Positions 45,615-54,898 of a stretch of 64,000 nt of DNA are shown piece by piece. The notes beneath the pieces are model-generated. The model was not told where the DNA came from and did not search any database. It saw only the letters and a list, made by a program, of their open reading frames with translations. Position 1 is the first letter of the stretch; every line of letters begins with the position of its first letter. Made by a program: the position numbers and the translations under genes. Source of the stretch: Gammaproteobacteria bacterium (lineage in GTDB: Bacteria > Pseudomonadota > Gammaproteobacteria > Eutrophobiales > Eutrophobiaceae); NCBI GenBank assembly GCA_030829985.1, contig JAURNW010000019.1, positions 1-64,000 on the forward strand, in the 5' to 3' direction.

Positions 45615-45941
45615 ATGTCGAAAATGCAATGGACCCAACTAAAAGATGCACCTATAAATGAATTATTTCCTGGCATCCGTATGCAAACATTAATGGAAGA
45701 TGAAACTGGTATAAAAGCAATGCTGGTGGAATTTGATCCGGGTTCCTGTTGGGAAGGTGGTGATGACGTTCACGAATCAAGCTCAGAGGAAGTCTATGTT
45801 GCTTCAGGAGTCTTTAGTGATGGTGAGCGTGAATATCCAAAAGGCACCTATATTCATATGCCAAAAGGTTCAGCGCATATGCCACAATCTAATAAAGGTT
45901 GCACCGTATTTGTTTTCTATCCTGAAGGCAGGCCTTTATAA
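45615..45941 (+). CDS. Cupin-domain protein (ChrR-like)
   Basis: 108 residues forming one cupin barrel: MQTLMEDETGIKAMLVEFDPG, HESSSEEVYVASGVFSDGER with His and Glu metal ligands, YIHMPKGSAHMPQSNKG with another His. Such small cupins bind a metal and are found in anti-sigma partners or enzymes; no function assigned. The ATG at 45615 is chosen because GAGGTGAAGGA lies upstream; a GTG at 45606 is less likely. It is separate from its neighbours. Confidence 0.82.
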   Translation: MSKMQWTQLKDAPINELFPGIRMQTLMEDETGIKAMLVEFDPGSCWEGGDDVHESSSEEVYVASGVFSDGEREYPKGTYIHMPKGSAHMPQSNKGCTVFVFYPEGRPL

Positions 45942-45947
45942 ACAACT

Positions 45948-46232
45948 TCACTTATCTAGTTTGTGTGGATTACGATTTGGGCAGTTCTTGTCACTACAGC
46001 GATCTGGAATAGTCTTGGTCCCTTCAACTATCCATGCATTACATTTCACCCCATCACTAATATATTTGCATTTTTTTCCGGTCGGTCGTGTCTCCACATA
46101 AAAACTACACCCCGTTGCTGAGCACTGATAAATGGGACCAAAACGTCCGTGAGTTGGTTCGAGTGTTCCCTTGCGGCATGCTGAACATCTGATGCCGGTT
46201 GGTCTTAAATCTTCTAACTTGTATTTTATCAA
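45948..46232 (-). CDS. Small topoisomerase-type zinc-finger protein
   Basis: 94 residues with a zinc-ribbon pattern like the C-terminal fingers of DNA topoisomerase I: CSACRKGTLEPTHGRFGPIY, QCSATGCSFY, then a second set CKY...GVKC...CSDKNCPN. It stands alone, with no topoisomerase catalytic part. The start is TTG at 46232 with AAGGG 8 bases upstream; no ATG is in frame. It may bind nucleic acid or be a remnant of a larger gene, but the ribosome-binding site and complete Cys set argue for a real small protein. Confidence 0.65.
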   Translation of the reverse strand: MIKYKLEDLRPTGIRCSACRKGTLEPTHGRFGPIYQCSATGCSFYVETRPTGKKCKYISDGVKCNAWIVEGTKTIPDRCSDKNCPNRNPHKLDK

Positions 46233-46275
46233 AATTCATTGCCCTTAAGCCTCAATTGTATCTGCTTATATTTTT

Positions 46276-46887
46276 TTATTTCACTGTCCAAAGATGCTCA
46301 ACGAGCAGTTTTTCTTTTTCATAAATTTTCCCGTTAAACCTGTCCCCGGCATTCACCGGACCAACGCCTTTGGGTGTTCCACACATCAACAAATCACCAT
46401 CTTCAAAAGAAAGAAACGTTTTAGCTTCTTTGAGTAATTCATCTGGCTGATTCAACATCATGTCACAACCACCGCTCTGAACCAGATTGTCATTTATCGT
46501 TAACTCCATTCTCAGAGCACTTAGCTCGCCGTGAAAAGGAACAAACGCACTAAAAACAGCAGAATTATCAAACGATTTTGCCCGTTCCCAAGGCAGACCT
46601 TCAGATTTCAATTTAGTCTGTAATTCCCTTCTGGTTAGATCTATCCCAAATCCAACACCGCTCAATTCATTATTACGAATCAGGAAGCTTATTTCTCCTT
46701 CATAATGAACAAGCTCGGACTCTCTGGAATAGATCTCATTCGAAATAGATGAGTTTGGTTTTATAAAAAAAACCGCCTGATCTGATATTTCATTATTGAG
46801 TTCTTTTATATGATCAGTAAAGTTTCTACCTGCACATACAACTTTTGATGGATTGATAGATTGACCATCAAATATAACTGACTTCAT
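46276..46887 (-). CDS. Fumarylacetoacetate hydrolase family protein
   Basis: 203 residues of the FAH fold: VVCAGRNFTDHIKELN, FFIKPNSSISNE, VHYEGEISFLIRN with metal-binding acids Glu/Glu, and the C-terminal SFEDGDLLMCGTPKGVGPVNAGD. The family includes hydrolases and decarboxylases of 2-oxo acids, such as oxaloacetate decarboxylase or acylpyruvase, in the cytosol. It starts 2 bases downstream of the Sel1-protein gene stop, so they probably share an mRNA. Substrate not assigned. Confidence 0.88.
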   Translation of the reverse strand: MKSVIFDGQSINPSKVVCAGRNFTDHIKELNNEISDQAVFFIKPNSSISNEIYSRESELVHYEGEISFLIRNNELSGVGFGIDLTRRELQTKLKSEGLPWERAKSFDNSAVFSAFVPFHGELSALRMELTINDNLVQSGGCDMMLNQPDELLKEAKTFLSFEDGDLLMCGTPKGVGPVNAGDRFNGKIYEKEKLLVEHLWTVK

Positions 46888-46889
46888 GT

Positions 46890-47438
46890 TTACTGACTTT
46901 TTTCAGGACTATAGGCAACGACATACTCAGCGCCCAGTTCTTTAGCCGCAATTAAATCGGCGGCTGAAAGATAGGAATCCATCTGCTGCATAATATTGAT
47001 GACATCTTCGGAAAAACCAGGGTGGCTGGTCATAACAACAGTCAACCAGGCATAACCTTCTATTGGATTTTTATATTCCGGTGGAGCTAATCCAATAAGA
47101 AACATGGCGTAATCTGCCTGTGCTGCAGGATATTTTTGTTTTGCTGCGGCAGCGAATAATTCTGCCGTTTTAGTGAAGTCCTGTTTCACCCAAGTGCCTG
47201 TAGCATACATCAATCCTAGCCGATATTGTGCAGCAGGATAATTATTAACAATTGCTTTCTCATACCAGTAAACAGCCTTTGCCGGATCAACGGGATTACC
47301 TTGACCTCGTTCATAGCTGAATCCCATTAAATATTGTGACTCCGGATTACCCGCGTTAGCATCAGATTCGAGATCTTCAGGAACAGCATAAGCTGATGTA
47401 GTGAGAACAATAAATAATGCGAGTATTTGTTTAATCAT
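46890..47438 (-). CDS. Exported Sel1-repeat protein
   Basis: 182 residues with a signal peptide (cleaved after TSAYA) and two to three Sel1-like repeats: AGNPESQYLMGFSYERGQG, AQYRLGLMYATGTWVKQDFT, AQADYAMFLIGLAPPE. Such repeat proteins scaffold protein-protein contacts in the periplasm. The C terminus (AAKELGAEYVVAYSPEK) is helical. Directly upstream of and co-oriented with the FAH-family gene, 2 bases apart. Confidence 0.87.
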   Translation of the reverse strand: MIKQILALFIVLTTSAYAVPEDLESDANAGNPESQYLMGFSYERGQGNPVDPAKAVYWYEKAIVNNYPAAQYRLGLMYATGTWVKQDFTKTAELFAAAAKQKYPAAQADYAMFLIGLAPPEYKNPIEGYAWLTVVMTSHPGFSEDVINIMQQMDSYLSAADLIAAKELGAEYVVAYSPEKSQ

Positions 47439-47514
47439 GATGTTTCCTTAAATTCATTCGTTTATTGACCAGTGTAAAAGTATAAGTTCCACCAAAACGT
47501 ATTGAGTTGAGTAG

Positions 47515-47952
47515 TTAATTAATTTTTTTATTATCTTCTTCCGTCTTGGTATCCTTTTTATAATTTGTATCCTGACGTTTTAGATTAACGGCGTGTTTCT
47601 GTTGATAAATATCAAACACCTTTTCAGCATTAAGCCCGGCACACATCATGGCAGACACAAGAAAATGTAAAACATCGATTAATTCAACCCGAATGTTCTG
47701 CATGTCTATCTCATCCTTGCTCCACCACTTCCATAGTAATTCTTCATCCAGTTCAATCAATTCTTCTTTCATTGCCTTTGAATAGTTCATGAGCCATTCA
47801 TTCGGCAGATCATTGACGCTCAACTTATTCTCGGCAGCAGCCATTATGATCGACTGCATATTCAGATCCTGCCCCGATTTATCCTTAAGTTTATTTTTAC
47901 TAAAGACATAATCATTTAGTTCTGTCTGCATCTCGAAAATCTTGTCTAGCAT
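47515..47952 (-). CDS. Dimeric all-alpha dUTPase-like pyrophosphatase
   Basis: 145 residues of the helical dUTPase type (MazG superfamily): MLDKIFEMQTELNDYVF, the metal-binding MKEELIELDEELLWKWW helix (ExxxxDE-type), and IRVELIDVLHFLVSAMMCAG with the second acidic pair ExxD. The C terminus has the characteristic YQQKHAVNLKRQDTNY. It would hydrolyse dUTP (or dUDP) to dUMP. This gives thymidylate precursor, in keeping with thyA elsewhere. The ATG at 47952 is chosen over an extension of four residues. Lysine-rich tail after residue 125. Confidence 0.82.
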   Translation of the reverse strand: MLDKIFEMQTELNDYVFSKNKLKDKSGQDLNMQSIIMAAAENKLSVNDLPNEWLMNYSKAMKEELIELDEELLWKWWSKDEIDMQNIRVELIDVLHFLVSAMMCAGLNAEKVFDIYQQKHAVNLKRQDTNYKKDTKTEEDNKKIN

Positions 47953-48102
47953 GTCTGACTCCACGTCTACTCTATGAGGAAAAAGGACACTAACTGTCCA
48001 TTATTAATTTTTCGCTAACTTACCATGATTAAGCTCTATGACAAATCCTGTCGCAATCCAATGAATACTATATAATCGCGCTTTTTCAAGTGCTGGTGTG
48101 CA

Positions 48103-50016
48103 ATGGCTTTAATCACTTTTGGTGACGTTTCTCTCGAATTCGGCGATCAACTCATCCTCAACAATGTCAGTATGGCAGTGGAATCGGGCGAGCGCGTCTG
48201 TCTGATAGGGCGTAACGGCGCCGGTAAATCGACCTTGATCAATATTATTGCTGAAAAGATTGAAGCGGATAGCGGTGAAATCATTAAACAATCCCATCTC
48301 CGAGTAAGTCAGTTAGAGCAAGCCCTGCCACAGACACGGGATATTCTGGTACGTGACTATGTGGCTGAAGGACTCAGCCATTTACAACAACTACTCAAAG
48401 AGTACGAAGACCTCTCACATCAATATGATGATACCAATCCAGCCAACTTACGCGAACTGCAAGACCTGCAACAGCAGATCGAGGCCGAGGGTGGCTGGAA
48501 TATCGATCAACGTGTCGAAACCGTTATATCCGATCTAAATTTACCAGCTGAATTAAAACTCACTCAATTATCAGGTGGCTGGCGACGCCGGGTCGCGCTC
48601 GGTAAGGCTCTTGTGAGTAACCCGCAATTATTATTACTCGATGAACCGACCAACCATCTTGATCTCAGTACTATCCAGTGGTTGGAAAATCGTGTGCTGA
48701 ATTTTAATGGTGCCGTCATCTTTATTACACATGACCGCGCCTTCTTGCAAAAATTGGCAACACGCATCATTGAACTGGATCGCGGCAATCTTTCCAGTTG
48801 GCCAGGAACCTATCAAGATTATCTGGTGAACAAGGAAAAGGCACTGGAAGAAGAAGCGAAAGCAAACGCTTTGTTCGACAAGAAAGTAGGCGAAGAAGAA
48901 GTCTGGATTAGACAAGGCATCAAAGCACGACGAACACGTAATGAAGGTCGCGTACGTTCTCTGGAAGGAATGCGAGCAGAAGTTGCTAAGCGCTTAAAAC
49001 CGCAAAATAAAGCGCGTATTCATATTGAAGAAGCGGAACAATCCGGGCGCAAGGTAATTGAAGCACATAAAATTTGTCATAGTTATGGTGAACAACCGCT
49101 GATAGACAAATTATCGTTAAAGGTCATGCGTGGTGATCGTATTGGTCTGGTCGGTAATAACGGTGTTGGTAAAAGTACCTTATTAAAAATCATGCTAGGT
49201 GAGCTTGAGCCAAATTCTGGCACAGTCAAGATTGGAACTAATCTGGAGATAGCCTACTTCGATCAATTACGTCGCAACCTTGATCCGGAAAAAACAATCG
49301 CTCAGATCGTAGGCGATGGTGGTGACTATATAAAACTGAATGGCAAGGAACGTCATGTCATCGGCTATTTGCGTGGCTTTTTGTTTTCTGCCAAACGCGC
49401 TATGACCAAGATAAAGGTTTTATCCGGTGGTGAAAAAAACCGTGTCATCCTGGCAAAGCTATTAACCCGTCCGAGCAATCTGTTAGTACTGGATGAACCG
49501 ACCAATGACCTTGATGTAGAAACACTGGAAGTACTGGAAGACCGACTCATGGAATACAAGGGCACACTAATCATCGTGACGCATGATCGCGAATTTCTGG
49601 ATAATGTTGTCAGCAGTATTTTGGTATTTGAAGACTCCGGTAATATTCAAAACTACGCCGGTGGTTTTAGTGATTGGCATAGACACGGTAAGCACCTTGC
49701 CGAAATGGATAACCCGATATCTGCAAAGAGTAAAAAGAATAAGCCTGATGATGCCGTTAACAAAGGCAAGAGTAATAAAAATCTGAGTTATAAATTTAAG
49801 TTAGAGCTGGAAAAATTACCCGAAAAGATCGCAACACTTGAACAAATGATTACAAAACTGGAAGAACAAACCAGTGATGATGACTTTTATGCCAAACCAT
49901 ACACGGAACAGCAACCGATACTTGATGATCTGCGAGATCAACAGGATGCATTAGATAAAGCTATTCGTCGTTGGGATGAACTTGAAACAATGGCAAAAGA
50001 ATTACAAACACATTAA
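48103..50016 (+). CDS. uup: ABC-F ATPase Uup
   Basis: A 637-residue ABC-F protein: two ABC cassettes (GRNGAGKSTLINII near 37; GNNGVGKSTLLKIM near 350), signature motifs LSGGWRRRVALGKA and LSGGEKNRVILAKL, and Walker B LLLLDEPTNHLD and LLVLDEPTNDLD. The second cassette is followed by a long coiled coil (about 560-637) typical of Uup, which acts on ribosomes or DNA and lowers precise transposon excision. It has no membrane domain. The DMT transporter gene starts 3 bases later on the same strand. Confidence 0.93.
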   Translation: MALITFGDVSLEFGDQLILNNVSMAVESGERVCLIGRNGAGKSTLINIIAEKIEADSGEIIKQSHLRVSQLEQALPQTRDILVRDYVAEGLSHLQQLLKEYEDLSHQYDDTNPANLRELQDLQQQIEAEGGWNIDQRVETVISDLNLPAELKLTQLSGGWRRRVALGKALVSNPQLLLLDEPTNHLDLSTIQWLENRVLNFNGAVIFITHDRAFLQKLATRIIELDRGNLSSWPGTYQDYLVNKEKALEEEAKANALFDKKVGEEEVWIRQGIKARRTRNEGRVRSLEGMRAEVAKRLKPQNKARIHIEEAEQSGRKVIEAHKICHSYGEQPLIDKLSLKVMRGDRIGLVGNNGVGKSTLLKIMLGELEPNSGTVKIGTNLEIAYFDQLRRNLDPEKTIAQIVGDGGDYIKLNGKERHVIGYLRGFLFSAKRAMTKIKVLSGGEKNRVILAKLLTRPSNLLVLDEPTNDLDVETLEVLEDRLMEYKGTLIIVTHDREFLDNVVSSILVFEDSGNIQNYAGGFSDWHRHGKHLAEMDNPISAKSKKNKPDDAVNKGKSNKNLSYKFKLELEKLPEKIATLEQMITKLEEQTSDDDFYAKPYTEQQPILDDLRDQQDALDKAIRRWDELETMAKELQTH

Positions 50017-50018
50017 AT

Positions 50019-50906
50019 ATGCATTTAGATAGACGCTATCTGATCCATGGTTTCTTACCGGCATTCTGCTCAGCCTGCTGTTTTGCAATCATGGCAATGT
50101 GCATCAAGATTGCCTCCTCTGAATTACCCGCCGTACAACTCGTCTTTCTACGTAGCATTATCGGACTATTCATTATTCTGCCAATTGTTTTACCGCGCGG
50201 AATTAATTTTATAAAAACACCGATCATACACCTGCATATGCTACGAGGATTCATCAGTCTTTGTGCTATGACCTGTTTCTTCTATGCCATTTCCCATGTC
50301 GGTTTATCTGAATCAACCTTACTTAATGCCTCGTCACCTTTATTTATCGGCTTGTTAGCAATGCCTGTATTAAAAGAGAAAATAACATTTCAAAGCGCTA
50401 TGGCTCTGGTCGTTGGCTTTATTGGTGTCTGCTTTATTCTAAAACCGGGCACCGACCTATTCACCTTCGCCGCCTTGATAGGCCTATGCTCGGGATTGTT
50501 TATTGCCTGTGCAAAAATATTAGTCCGGTTTATGGCCACGACCGAACCGGTTATGCGCACCGTTTTTTACTTCAGTATTTTCTCAACGATATATTCAAGC
50601 ATACTGATGATCTGGTTTTGGCAAACGCCAACCATGTTTGATGTATCGATCATGGTGCTCGCCGCTATCTGCGCGACTGGTGGACAAACCTTATTAACTT
50701 ATTCTTTTACCCATAATGAAGCCGTAACAGTCGCACCGTTTACCTACGTCACTGTGATGATGGCGACACTATTTGGTTGGGTCGGCTGGAATGAACTACC
50801 GGATATCGGTTCCAGCATTGGGGCAATATTAATTATTGGTTCCTGTTTATCTCTGACAATACAGGGCAAGCTACCTAATCCGTGGAAACAAAAACCGCCT
50901 GTATAG
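50019..50906 (+). CDS. EamA/DMT-family transporter
   Basis: 295 residues with ten hydrophobic segments in two EamA repeats: FLRSIIGLFIILPIVLPRGI in the first and PFTYVTVMMATLFGWVGWNE in the second. The drug/metabolite transporter superfamily exports amino acids, sugars or other small molecules; substrate unknown. It follows uup by 2 bases and is probably co-transcribed, although no functional link is known. Confidence 0.87.
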   Translation: MHLDRRYLIHGFLPAFCSACCFAIMAMCIKIASSELPAVQLVFLRSIIGLFIILPIVLPRGINFIKTPIIHLHMLRGFISLCAMTCFFYAISHVGLSESTLLNASSPLFIGLLAMPVLKEKITFQSAMALVVGFIGVCFILKPGTDLFTFAALIGLCSGLFIACAKILVRFMATTEPVMRTVFYFSIFSTIYSSILMIWFWQTPTMFDVSIMVLAAICATGGQTLLTYSFTHNEAVTVAPFTYVTVMMATLFGWVGWNELPDIGSSIGAILIIGSCLSLTIQGKLPNPWKQKPPV

Positions 50907-51234
50907 CTAATAAGATCCAGAGGTTAGCCAATCCTTTGTATATTTCATAACGATTAGTATAAGGGGCGGTAAAAGGCGATAGCCTTTTGTCCATCCAGTG
51001 AGCGGAAGTGAACGGCTTAATTCGCTTGTTAGCGCAAATACCTTTCTTACAAACATAAATGGTTCATACTTTTTTAACGAATTCCGATTTTAGTTTCATT
51101 GCACCTACTCCATCAATCTTGCAGTCTATTGTGCCATGTAGTGGTCAAGTAATATTGGCCACAGTATTGTATTCAATCCAGTATTTCTTCTCTGCTATAT
51201 TGGGTGCCTGCTTTTATTCATATTTTTTATGAAG
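50907..51234. other. Gap between DMT transporter and membrane hydrolase genes
   Basis: About 330 bases between two convergent genes. It contains the hairpin AAAAGGC-GATA-GCCTTTT at 50971-50988, suitable as a terminator with flanking A/T. No coding frame is supported. Confidence 0.6.
50971..50988. terminator. Hairpin after uup and transporter genes
   Basis: Perfect 7-bp stem AAAAGGC / GCCTTTT with a GATA tetraloop, 64 bases after the transporter stop. A short U-run in the plus direction supports a terminator. Confidence 0.6.
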
Positions 51235-52263
51235 TTATAGAGCGTCTTCTGATAATCGCTCTTCTTTAATAGTTCTATTCAATAACATATTAATAAACTT
51301 TTGTTTAATCACTTTCGATGCATCACGATAATTATCGAACTTCACATGTTGGCTAGTATCGTCCAGATTCATTTCAATTCCCCATAATGGTTTAATGCCA
51401 ATCGGGTTCATTGAGTAACGGACATCACCTAGTATCTCAGGCCTTCCCGGATACTGACTTACGTAATTATCAGAGAATATTTCGAAGCGCTGAATGTCTT
51501 CAGCTAACAAGGAATTAGTATCCAGTTCTGGAAACGTTTCTGCCATATTAAATTGTTTTATGGAATCACCCTGGTAGATCCGCTTTGATAAGCCTGCCCG
51601 TACTGCATCGACATAGAATGTATCGTTTGATAAATATACTGATCGCCATAACAAGGCATTACCAATAGTTGGTTTTACTATTATCTTTTCAATCGTGTGT
51701 CCGCGTTGTGCAGCCAGATCAATTATCGATTTTTCAGCGCGATGCATTTGAGAAAATGTAAACAATAAATAAAAGCCTGCCAGAACAAGACCAATGCGAC
51801 TAAAGTTTGAACTGGTCTTTTTATATCCAATCACAATTGCGGCTATTAATGTAATCGTAAATACAGGATCAACTATTGAAATAATATGCCATGAGATCCG
51901 CTCATCAATCAGAGGCCATAATAAATAGGTGCCGTAACTGGTACAGGCGTCGATAAACCCGCTTAATGAAAACCCCATAAAACAATATAGGTATAGGCAG
52001 GCCGCAGATAACTTGTTGCGCAAAAACGGCCACAATAATAAAAAGGCAATCGCCGCACCAAAAGGAATAAAGAAGATTGAATGTGTAAAGTGACGATGAA
52101 ATTCAAGCGAGAGTAAAGGATCGGAAGCCGAACGAATCAATATATCGGCGTCGGCAATCACACCGGCAACCAGACCAATAATTGTCGCTAAACGAACATG
52201 TTCTTTTTTAGCAGCAGACTGAGCCAGCGCTGCACCTAAAACACCTTGCGTTACTATATCCAT
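51235..52263 (-). CDS. YdjM/DUF457-type membrane metal-dependent hydrolase
   Basis: 342 residues. The N terminus MDIVTQGVLGAALAQSAAKK and the FHRHFTHSIFFIPFGAA segment, a histidine-rich metal site, match the membrane-bound metal-dependent hydrolase (YdjM/YbcI) family. Several transmembrane helices lie in the first 180 residues; the remaining part is an extracytoplasmic soluble domain of about 150 residues with no identity that I can assign. Function unknown. Co-oriented and 7 bases from the fructosamine-kinase gene. Confidence 0.85.
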   Translation of the reverse strand: MDIVTQGVLGAALAQSAAKKEHVRLATIIGLVAGVIADADILIRSASDPLLSLEFHRHFTHSIFFIPFGAAIAFLLLWPFLRNKLSAACLYLYCFMGFSLSGFIDACTSYGTYLLWPLIDERISWHIISIVDPVFTITLIAAIVIGYKKTSSNFSRIGLVLAGFYLLFTFSQMHRAEKSIIDLAAQRGHTIEKIIVKPTIGNALLWRSVYLSNDTFYVDAVRAGLSKRIYQGDSIKQFNMAETFPELDTNSLLAEDIQRFEIFSDNYVSQYPGRPEILGDVRYSMNPIGIKPLWGIEMNLDDTSQHVKFDNYRDASKVIKQKFINMLLNRTIKEERLSEDAL

Positions 52264-52270
52264 CGAGACT

Positions 52271-53146
52271 TTATATCAGGCTATCTATTGTCTTGATACA
52301 GCTTTGGTAATAATTGTAGCCGAATAATATGAAGTGATTCATTTCATGATACAAACGATACAAGCTAATGCGTTGTTCTGAACCCTCCTCTAGCGGCCAG
52401 ACTTCTGCATAAGCTGCTTCGCAATTGCTATCGAAGCCACCAAACATTCGCATCATCCCTATCTCTGCTTCGCGATGACCGTAATAGCTGGCGGGATCGA
52501 AGATGACCGGTTGTCCTTGTTCATTTGCGATTGCGTTTCCTGACCATAAATCACCATGCAAAAGTACAGCGGGTTCTTCGATATCACCTAATAATGTATC
52601 CAGTCGCGACATCAGTTTTTCACCCTTTGTTAATATGGGATCGCTTTTATCAGTAATCATTGCCAGGCGTTTTAATTGTAGACCTAATCTCTGTTCACGC
52701 CAGAATGTTAACCAATCATCCTGCCAGCTATTAATTTGTTTACTTAAACCGAGATAATTATCTTTATTAAAACCAAATCGATCTTTTTTTGTTACTGTAT
52801 GTAATTCGGCCAAACGACGCCCCATCTGTTCTTGCCAATCAGCAGCCGGGGCTCCTTCATTAAATGTTTCTATAACAATAAAATCATCACTACAGGCTAT
52901 GGGTTTGGGCACATGAATCACGCCCGGTTCTGATAACAATAGCAAGGCTTCGTATTCGGTTTCAAATAATCCAGGTCGGGTTTTTGATTCAGGATTTGTT
53001 TTTACAAAAAAATGTCGGCCATCTTTTAACGTCACAATTTGGCTGTCATTAATACAACCGCCATGCGCTATTTTGCTATCAGCAAAATTGGCTTCTTTGC
53101 CTGTACTGGATGAAATGGCCGCTTCAATACGGGACTGGAGTGTCAT
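52271..53146 (-). CDS. Fructosamine kinase family protein
   Basis: 291 residues of the fructosamine-3-kinase/ketosamine-3-kinase family, a protein-kinase-like fold. Key segments are DGRHFFVKTNPESK with the ATP-binding Lys, FETEYEALLLL, VIETFNEGAPA, the catalytic loop LLHGDLWSGNAI and FDPASYYGHREAEIGM with the metal-binding Asp. It phosphorylates Amadori products, allowing their removal from proteins. It overlaps the phosphatase gene by 4 bases (ATGA); these two are commonly adjacent, suggesting protein deglycation. Confidence 0.93.
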   Translation of the reverse strand: MTLQSRIEAAISSSTGKEANFADSKIAHGGCINDSQIVTLKDGRHFFVKTNPESKTRPGLFETEYEALLLLSEPGVIHVPKPIACSDDFIVIETFNEGAPAADWQEQMGRRLAELHTVTKKDRFGFNKDNYLGLSKQINSWQDDWLTFWREQRLGLQLKRLAMITDKSDPILTKGEKLMSRLDTLLGDIEEPAVLLHGDLWSGNAIANEQGQPVIFDPASYYGHREAEIGMMRMFGGFDSNCEAAYAEVWPLEEGSEQRISLYRLYHEMNHFILFGYNYYQSCIKTIDSLI

Positions 53147-53643
53147 TTATTATTTAGTAACTCAAGACAATGGGACAGCAGCGTGGGACAAGCTGATTCA
53201 ATCATATCCAGCACTTGTTCAAATCCGGCCGTGCCACCGTAGTATGGATCGGGAACCGAAGGCGCATCGTAATTATCTGAATAGCCTTCAATGAAAGATC
53301 CTAATAAACGGAGATGTTGTTGTGCCCCTCCTGCCAGAGATTCCAACTCAATTAGATTATCCGTGTCCATTGCTACAATCAGATCAAATGATTCTAAATC
53401 CTGTTGAGTCACTTTGCGTGCAAGAGATTTAAGCTGATAGCCTCGTTTTTTTGCTGACTCACGCATGCGAGCATCTGCAGGTTCACCTGTGTGATAGGCA
53501 ATGGTGCCCGCTGAGTCGATGTGAAAATGATCGGCATAGCCATTATATTCGACATAATGTTGAAAAACGCCCTCGCCTGTTGGTGAACGACAGATATTGC
53601 CCATGCAGACAAAAAGCACACTGACCTTATTATCTGTTCTCAT
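53143..53643 (-). CDS. Low-molecular-weight protein tyrosine phosphatase
   Basis: 166 residues. The PTP loop CMGNICRS (Cys13, Arg19) lies near the start and the acid catalyst Asp in the C-terminal VPDPYYGGTAGFEQVLDMIE. This is a cytosolic phosphatase of the LMW-PTP family; the fructosamine kinase downstream suggests a role in removing phosphate from fructosamine-3-phosphate, as reported for related gene pairs, or another phosphoester. Four-base overlap with the kinase gene. Confidence 0.94.
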   Translation of the reverse strand: MRTDNKVSVLFVCMGNICRSPTGEGVFQHYVEYNGYADHFHIDSAGTIAYHTGEPADARMRESAKKRGYQLKSLARKVTQQDLESFDLIVAMDTDNLIELESLAGGAQQHLRLLGSFIEGYSDNYDAPSVPDPYYGGTAGFEQVLDMIESACPTLLSHCLELLNNK

Positions 53644-53651
53644 TAATTCAC

Positions 53652-53969
53652 CTAGGCAACGATGGGTTGTACCAGAACCCAGGGCTTAATCACAACGGCC
53701 CATACTACGACCTTACTCTCATGCCATGCAGCAGCCTGTTCGTCACTGACATTGGCAACCAAACCACTTTTTACCCATTCCTCGAATTGCTGTTTGTCAT
53801 CATCAGACAAAACTCTGGCGACTTGTATCAGATCCAGTTTATGAGAAACATATACCGCCATACCGGTTGCAAAGAAAGGTAATAACTCGGTCCAGGCAAT
53901 CTTGGAGGTTTCTCTGTTTATTTTCGCCAATACTTCCGCTGGCGTTTCATCATCAATATTTTTTTTCAT
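53652..53969 (-). CDS. DUF2288 family protein
   Basis: 105 residues with the DUF2288 pattern: LAKINRETSKIAWTELLPFF, GMAVYVSHKLDLIQVA, LSDDDKQQFEEWVKSGLVANV and WHESKVVVWAVVIKPWVLVQP. No function is known; the family is widespread in proteobacteria and cyanobacteria and is small and soluble. It is 8 bases upstream of the phosphatase gene on the same strand, probably one operon. Confidence 0.9.
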   Translation of the reverse strand: MKKNIDDETPAEVLAKINRETSKIAWTELLPFFATGMAVYVSHKLDLIQVARVLSDDDKQQFEEWVKSGLVANVSDEQAAAWHESKVVVWAVVIKPWVLVQPIVA

Positions 53970-54217
53970 GATTGTAGAATTAATATTTATATGACCTGAT
54001 TATAACGATAAGCCAGAGTTTAAAGAAAACTTATATTTTAAAGGTTATTAGTATTCACAATTTTTAAGAAATATCACAGGTACTACTAAATCTGAAAAAG
54101 GGACATTAATTTTGTAGTCATTAAGAAAGAAAATATCTTATAAAAATGGCAAATAATTCAACATATAGACAAATAAATTGCGATAATACATCTACATAGT
54201 TTATTTAAAGGAATGTC

Positions 54218-54766
54218 ATGAGCGACACTAAAGAAGTACAAAACCCTGCAGAGAATATTATTATCTCCCAAACAGTTGCGATTCTGGTAGACGGTAACAA
54301 TATAGAACGCAGTATTCACACTGAAGCAAACGATACTAATACCATGCTCAATTTTGATGCATTGATTCCCAAATTATTGGTTAATCGTGGCCTGAGTCGT
54401 CTCGTCTATTTTCGCGAAGGGAAACATATTTCGAACAAGCTACAGGAACGATTACATAATTTTTATCATGGCTCTGTCAGACCTTGCCATAAAAGTGCAG
54501 ATATTCCTCTATCAATTAATGCCATACAGCTAGCGCACAAAGTCGATACCATCATCATTATGTCGGGCGATTCAGATTATATTGAACTGGTTCGACACTT
54601 GAAGTCTGAAGGTGTCAGGGTAGAGATTGCCGCTGTGGAAAGTACAACTTCAAGATTCATGATAGAAGAAACAGATTACTTCCATCAAATAACCAAGGAT
54701 GACTGGTTTACGCTTCCAACTAAAAAACCTCAAAAACGTCGTAGCAAAAAAGCGGATTCCAAATAG
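54218..54766 (+). CDS. NYN-domain protein (LabA/DUF88, PIN-like nuclease fold)
   Basis: 182 residues with a NYN core: VAILVDGNNIERSIH with the first acidic residue, LVYFREGKH, ALDT region equivalent HKVDTIIIMSGDSDYIELVR with the second pair of acids, and EGVRVEIAAVE. The lysine/arginine-rich tail (KPQKRRSKKADSK) would bind RNA or DNA. NYN proteins are predicted RNases. AAAGGA lies just before the ATG. It is monocistronic, with 250 bases of non-coding DNA upstream; partners are unknown. Confidence 0.88.
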   Translation: MSDTKEVQNPAENIIISQTVAILVDGNNIERSIHTEANDTNTMLNFDALIPKLLVNRGLSRLVYFREGKHISNKLQERLHNFYHGSVRPCHKSADIPLSINAIQLAHKVDTIIIMSGDSDYIELVRHLKSEGVRVEIAAVESTTSRFMIEETDYFHQITKDDWFTLPTKKPQKRRSKKADSK

Positions 54767-54898
54767 TTAATTTTCGTTTGTGCTATGTTAATCTAGATCA
54801 ATATAGTAAGTACCTGAATACCTAACATTGAAGATAATGTTAATTTATACAATTAAATTATATCTCTTCGAGATAAATAAATATAAAGGCTGATTCAA

